Assembly (NCBI GenBank): GCA_026770595.1
Contig: MU634521.1
Location: 1-11,670 of the forward strand
From: Ochromonadaceae sp. CCMP2298
Taxonomy: Eukaryota > Sar > Synurophyceae > Ochromonadales > Ochromonadaceae
DNA: 11,670 nt
Direction: 5' to 3'
Part shown: one piece after another, positions 8,916 to 11,670 of the stretch
Layout of the letters: each line of letters starts with the position of its first letter
Numbering within the stretch: the stretch's first letter is position 1
The notes under the pieces: model-generated
What the model saw: the letters and a program-made list of their open reading frames with translations, nothing else
Database searches by the model: none
Told to the model about the DNA's origin: nothing
Position numbers and translations under genes: made by a program

Positions 8916-8933
8916 ACCAGTGCACGCACTGGT
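8916..8933. terminator. Perfect 8-bp hairpin 3' of the H4 variant
   Basis: ACCAGTGC, AC, GCACTGGT pairs perfectly, 78-95 nt past the H4 stop on the minus strand. Animal and many algal replication-dependent histone mRNAs end in a short stem-loop close to the stop codon. This one is longer-stemmed, has a 2-nt loop and does not match the classic sequence, so it is only a candidate. Confidence 0.4.
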
Positions 8934-9010
8934 TTAATTGGGGTCGAAACACCCTTAGTTTAGAATGGTAAATTGTAATCTAATCTACTTCTCTCTGCGA
9001 ACATTTTAAT

Positions 9011-9337
9011 CTACTTGTACAGGAATGCCTTGTCGAACCCATATAGGGTGATGCCCCTATGCTTGAGTGCATGGCAGATGTCAAGGGCACTCACCGTTTT
9101 GCGACGGGCGGCCTCAGTGTAAATCACCGCCTTCGAGCAGACATCCTGCAAAAAGGCCTTGAGGACGCCCCTAGTCTCCTCGTAGATGAGCCCGCAGATG
9201 CGCTTGCAGCCCCCTCTGCGGGCTAGTCTGCGGATCACGGGCTTGGTGATCCCGTGGAGGTTGTCTCTCAACACTCTCCTGTGGCGCTTGGCGCCGCCCT
9301 TGCCCAGTCCCTTTGTTCCTCCTCCGCGTCCAGACAT
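9011..9337 (-). CDS. Divergent histone H4 variant with C-terminal extension
   Basis: This intronless 108-codon frame aligns to canonical H4 end to end without gaps, then adds five residues beyond position 102 (ends DKAFLYK instead of GG). The N-terminal tail [20 protein letters not shown] keeps K8, K12 and K16 but has G for K5, T for G7 and R for K20. The histone fold keeps [25 protein letters not shown] and ARRKTV. It also carries V43C, S47C, I66C, R67S, D68K, H75A and V87C among roughly 26 changes in 102 positions. H4 normally tolerates almost none, so this is a variant, a fast-evolving lineage copy or a mobile or viral copy. It should form nucleosomes with H3 in the nucleus. The frame is intact, with no sign of pseudogene decay. 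It is divergent from the SET-like gene 341 nt away. Confidence 0.93.
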   Translation of the reverse strand: MSGRGGGTKGLGKGGAKRHRRVLRDNLHGITKPVIRRLARRGGCKRICGLIYEETRGVLKAFLQDVCSKAVIYTEAARRKTVSALDICHALKHRGITLYGFDKAFLYK

Positions 9338-9678
9338 CTTGAAAGCTTTAAGTTAATATCGTTAAAGACAATCTCTATTGTGTGGAAGATGCGCGAACTG
9401 GCTTCCAACGGTCGGTTTTCAATGCTCCAACCGCAGGATGAGGGGCTGTCGCAAAGCCCCAACCAAAAGCAAGGAAAGTTTCGCCTATATCGTATCAAAA
9501 ACCATACACCTCCCCCAATCACAGACATTTTTATTGCCTATTTTTACCGGTTTTTAAAATATTGGGAACTTCAACTCAAGATTGAAAATCGCAAGCAAAC
9601 CTTGCAACGATTAGAAATCGTTGCCGAGGCACCAAAAGACACAATTATTCACCCATTGCTCACCAAATCGCTTTGACA
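9338..9678. other. Bidirectional spacer between the H4 variant and SET-like genes
   Basis: This 341-nt spacer should hold both promoters. It has CCAAT in both orientations (plus near 9517, minus near 9562) and T-rich blocks around ACCGGT (about 9530-9560). A perfect hairpin lies at 9604-9624 (GCAACGAT, 5-nt loop, ATCGTTGC). It is AT-richer than the flanking genes. An open plus frame covers it and ends with TGA 2 nt before the SET-like ATG; see findings. Confidence 0.5.
9604..9624. repeat. Inverted repeat upstream of the SET-like gene
   Basis: An 8-bp perfect inverted repeat (GCAACGAT / ATCGTTGC) with a 5-nt loop lies 55 nt before the SET-like ATG. It could be a 5' UTR hairpin or a dimer-binding operator. 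Confidence 0.4.
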
Positions 9679-10476
9679 ATGTGCTCGCATCTGATCACCT
9701 ACTTCCCGCAGGATGTGCCAGAGACTTTGTCTCCCAAGAGAGCTCCAGTCGGAGTAGGGCAGCTGCTCGCGGCAGTTCAGATCGGTGCGGAGATCGCTGC
9801 GTGGAACGAGCTGACTGTATTATCGCCTCGTAGAACACTGAACCCCTCGCGCACTAGAGACCTCCGCTCAGTAGCTAACGGAGAGCTGTTCAGTGTAATG
9901 CGTCTGGAGTTCGGAGTTCGTAGACTGCGCACTTTCTGGAGACGCACCGACGTGTACGCGGCGCCCTCGGGGTTCCTCGTCCCCAAACACCGTGGTGGAG
10001 ATCCCACAGAGACTGTGGGAAATAGCATGTTCGGTGAGAACCCCATCTATGCTGGTGAGCGCACGGGCGAGTTCATCGGGGACCTGTGCTACAGAGAGGA
10101 CTACGATGACACGGACGGGGAGTACGGCCTCCTGCTGGACGAAGACGTAGTGCTGGACCCCAGAGACTACACGCAGATTAACCTGTGGGGTCAGCACACC
10201 TGTGTTACCTCTATGTGCAACTCAACTCACCTTGCTTTTGATAGAGCCACCGGACGCGCTGCTACCACTAACATGGAGATCCGTGCCGGCGCAGAGGACT
10301 GGACACGCATGTACATGTACTGCGTGAAGAAGACCGTGAAGGAGTTCGGAGTGGACTACGGCGATCTCTTTCTCTTCAAGCCCGAGAAGAAGGACCTCAA
10401 GCCATCGAACAGGTCCAAGCAGCCCCGCGCGGAGGGGGCAAAGTCCATCAAGAAGGCGAAGGCTGCTCGCTACTAA
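9679..10476 (+). CDS. SET-domain-like protein with Lys-rich tail (possible lysine methyltransferase)
   Basis: The product is 265 aa from ATG 9679, and no earlier in-frame ATG exists. Motifs run in SET order: a GE-x-IG strand (GERTGEFIGDL, residues 126-136), DPRDYTQINLWGQHTCVTSM (160-179), CNSTH at the place of the NHSC knot motif (180-184), TTNMEI (196-201, like the strand after the knot) and GVDYGDLF (224-231, like the catalytic-Tyr DYG motif). SET proteins use S-adenosylmethionine to methylate lysines, often on histones. The knot motif is degenerate, so SAM binding and activity are uncertain. Residues 233-265 are Lys/Arg-rich (KPEKKDLK, KSIKKAKAARY), which suits nuclear targeting or chromatin binding. 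Residues 1-100 are unrecognised. It stands head to head with the H4 variant and tail to tail with the transposase (101 nt). The alternative is an unrelated small transposon protein with chance resemblance. Confidence 0.55.
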   Translation: MCSHLITYFPQDVPETLSPKRAPVGVGQLLAAVQIGAEIAAWNELTVLSPRRTLNPSRTRDLRSVANGELFSVMRLEFGVRRLRTFWRRTDVYAAPSGFLVPKHRGGDPTETVGNSMFGENPIYAGERTGEFIGDLCYREDYDDTDGEYGLLLDEDVVLDPRDYTQINLWGQHTCVTSMCNSTHLAFDRATGRAATTNMEIRAGAEDWTRMYMYCVKKTVKEFGVDYGDLFLFKPEKKDLKPSNRSKQPRAEGAKSIKKAKAARY

Positions 10477-10577
10477 GCATAAGCTTTGCTGAGAGATCTA
10501 TTTAGAAGTTATAGAAACAACTATTTGCTCTCTATCTACATCTAACTATCCTTAAAGGAAATTGGATTAGAAAATAT

Positions 10578-11670
10578 CTATGCTCTTGTATTGCAGGCAG
10601 CATGGATCGGGCGGCCTCGGCCTTCGTTCTCCAACTCGTTGGTCAGGTTGATGCGTCTCGTCCCCACTGCTCGGTCCCTCAAGAGAGCGTCGCGCTCAGC
10701 ATCGTTGTTGATTAGGACGATTTCCTCATCGCCCTCCTCCTGGTCGTGGGCGTATCTCCGTAGTGGGACAGTCACATCTCTATCTATGCATACATTGTGT
10801 AACTTCATGCAGGTGATTATAACTAATGACCACCTGTCGAACGAGAAGAGGAATTTCCTCCAGAATATCCCCCACCTCTTCACCAGCATACCGAAGGCCC
10901 GCTCTATACACTGGCGTGAGTGCGACAGCCAGTAGTTAAAGCTGTCCTTCCACCGGCCAATGCCTCTCCCTGGCCAAGGAGAGAGCATCTGATCGGTGCA
11001 GGGGAAGGCCTCATCTCCAATAACGAAATATCGGGAGTCCAGGCGTCCATCGTCCAGCATTTTCTTGAACGCACTCAGCTGCCAGGCGAGGGCGTCATGG
11101 GTGGACCCAGAGTAGTTCGCGGAAGCCATGTTGAACTTGCCGCGAACATCGCACCCTGCCAACACGACTTCGGCGAAGCCCCCCTTGCGGTTGCAGTAGT
11201 CCACGACATTGGGAACCTCGCTCTTGTAAGGAGCGCGGGTCCGCACCACCAGACCATCTAGAGCTGAGACGCACCCATCCATAATGCCGCCTGAGTGGGC
11301 CTTGAAGCCTTGGGCCATCCTTAAGACGGACGATGGAGAATGCAGATAGAGATACAGATTAGTATTAGAGAGCGTGATGGTGGCAGACACGACGGACTTA
11401 CATCTCTATGTCGTAGGGTTTGTCGACCGGAAAGCCTAGCTCGAGGTGCTTGTCTAGTGCCTCGATTGTTGGCCAGAGGACACCCCTTTCGTGATAGAAA
11501 GTGCTGTGCCCGATGCCCCACGCGAAGCAGATATCAACGTAGATCCCTCCAGCAAGCCAGCGCAAGGTGACCCCAAGTCTTGTGCGCGCTGTAATCTCGC
11601 CGCAGAGACCATGACCAACTGCGTTGCGCGCCTTCTGTACGTGACGACGAATATCTGGCTCGATCTTGCG
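10578..11670 (-). CDS. PIF/Harbinger DDE transposase (5'-partial, two exons)
   Basis: Exon 1 (11670-11402, entering from outside the window) and exon 2 (11319-10578, stop TAG) join across an 82-nt intron (GAT/GTAAGT ... TTAAG/GATG). The join gives 336 aa through YDIEMMAQGFKAHS. Exon 1 holds the family's N-terminal helical region (TRLGVTLRWLAGGIYVDICF, then GIGHSTFY), which precedes the nuclease domain in HARBI1-like proteins. Exon 2 holds the DDE_Tnp_4-type core: D at codon 11258 (SALDGLVV), STHDALAW, D at codon 11015 (YFVIGDEAFP) and E at codon 10904 (CIERAFGMLVKRWGIF), then CMKLHNVCID. All three acidic catalytic residues are present and no frameshift is seen, so the enzyme may be active. 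The family cuts and pastes with 3-bp (TWA) target duplications and usually needs a second, DNA-binding protein from the same element. Confidence 0.9.
11320..11401 (-). other. Intron of the Harbinger transposase gene
   Basis: The 82-nt intron has donor GTAAGT, a CTAATACTAAT branch-like stretch and acceptor TTAAG. It is inserted after the second base of a codon. Splicing restores the conserved run from the N-terminal region into the DDE core. Confidence 0.85.

Noticed and set aside
10477-10577. Terminal inverted repeat of the Harbinger element between the SET-like and transposase stops
   Set aside because: The 101-nt AT-rich stretch shows no clear repeat end, and the other end of the element is outside the window, so no pairing can be tested.
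6900-11670. Endogenous giant-virus fragment (some large DNA viruses encode histones and SET proteins)
   Set aside because: Possible in principle, but I see no capsid, polymerase, packaging ATPase or other viral hallmark. Spliceosomal introns in two of the four genes and the Harbinger transposase favour a host or transposon origin.
1-11670. tRNA, rRNA or CRISPR array
   Set aside because: No cloverleaf, rRNA core sequence or regularly spaced direct repeats of CRISPR type were seen. The tandem repeats present are microsatellites or minisatellites.

Overview
This is nuclear DNA of a eukaryote, most likely a unicellular, flagellated protist or alga. The signs are spliceosomal GT-AG introns of about 80 to 170 nt, a histone H4 gene, a PIF/Harbinger DNA transposase and an UNC119 lipid-chaperone gene, a family tied to cilia and flagella. 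Coding DNA is GC-rich and the spacers and short introns are AT-richer. Nothing lets me name a genus.

Layout: (1) 4677 to 1, minus: a very large two-exon gene for a protein with an N-terminal PH-like domain, a low-complexity linker and a very long coiled coil. It leaves the window still open. (2) 6436 to 5236, minus: a five-exon UNC119/PDE6-delta-like gene whose spliced model closes exactly at 252 aa. (3) 7147 to 8742, plus: an unrecognised nuclear-looking protein of 502 aa, split by one AT-rich 87-nt intron. (4) 9337 to 9011, minus: an intronless, strongly divergent histone H4 variant with K5G, K20R and a C-terminal extension. (5) 9679 to 10476, plus: a 265-aa protein that I read as a divergent SET-domain (lysine methyltransferase-like) protein with a Lys-rich tail. 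(6) 11670 to 10578, minus: a PIF/Harbinger transposase with an intact DDE triad, two exons, and its 5' part outside the window.

The left half (1-6436) looks like ordinary host genes. The right half (about 6900-11670) is a compact block of four genes in alternating orientation with spacers of 100 to 340 nt. It holds an unknown protein, a histone variant, a SET-like protein and a transposase, and there are strong palindromes in the spacers. The H4 variant and the SET-like gene are head to head, and the SET-like gene and the transposase are tail to tail only 101 nt apart. The most interesting idea here is that a Harbinger-type element carries, or has landed beside, a histone-variant and histone-methyltransferase pair. 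That is inference: no terminal inverted repeat or target-site duplication can be confirmed, because the element runs off the window.
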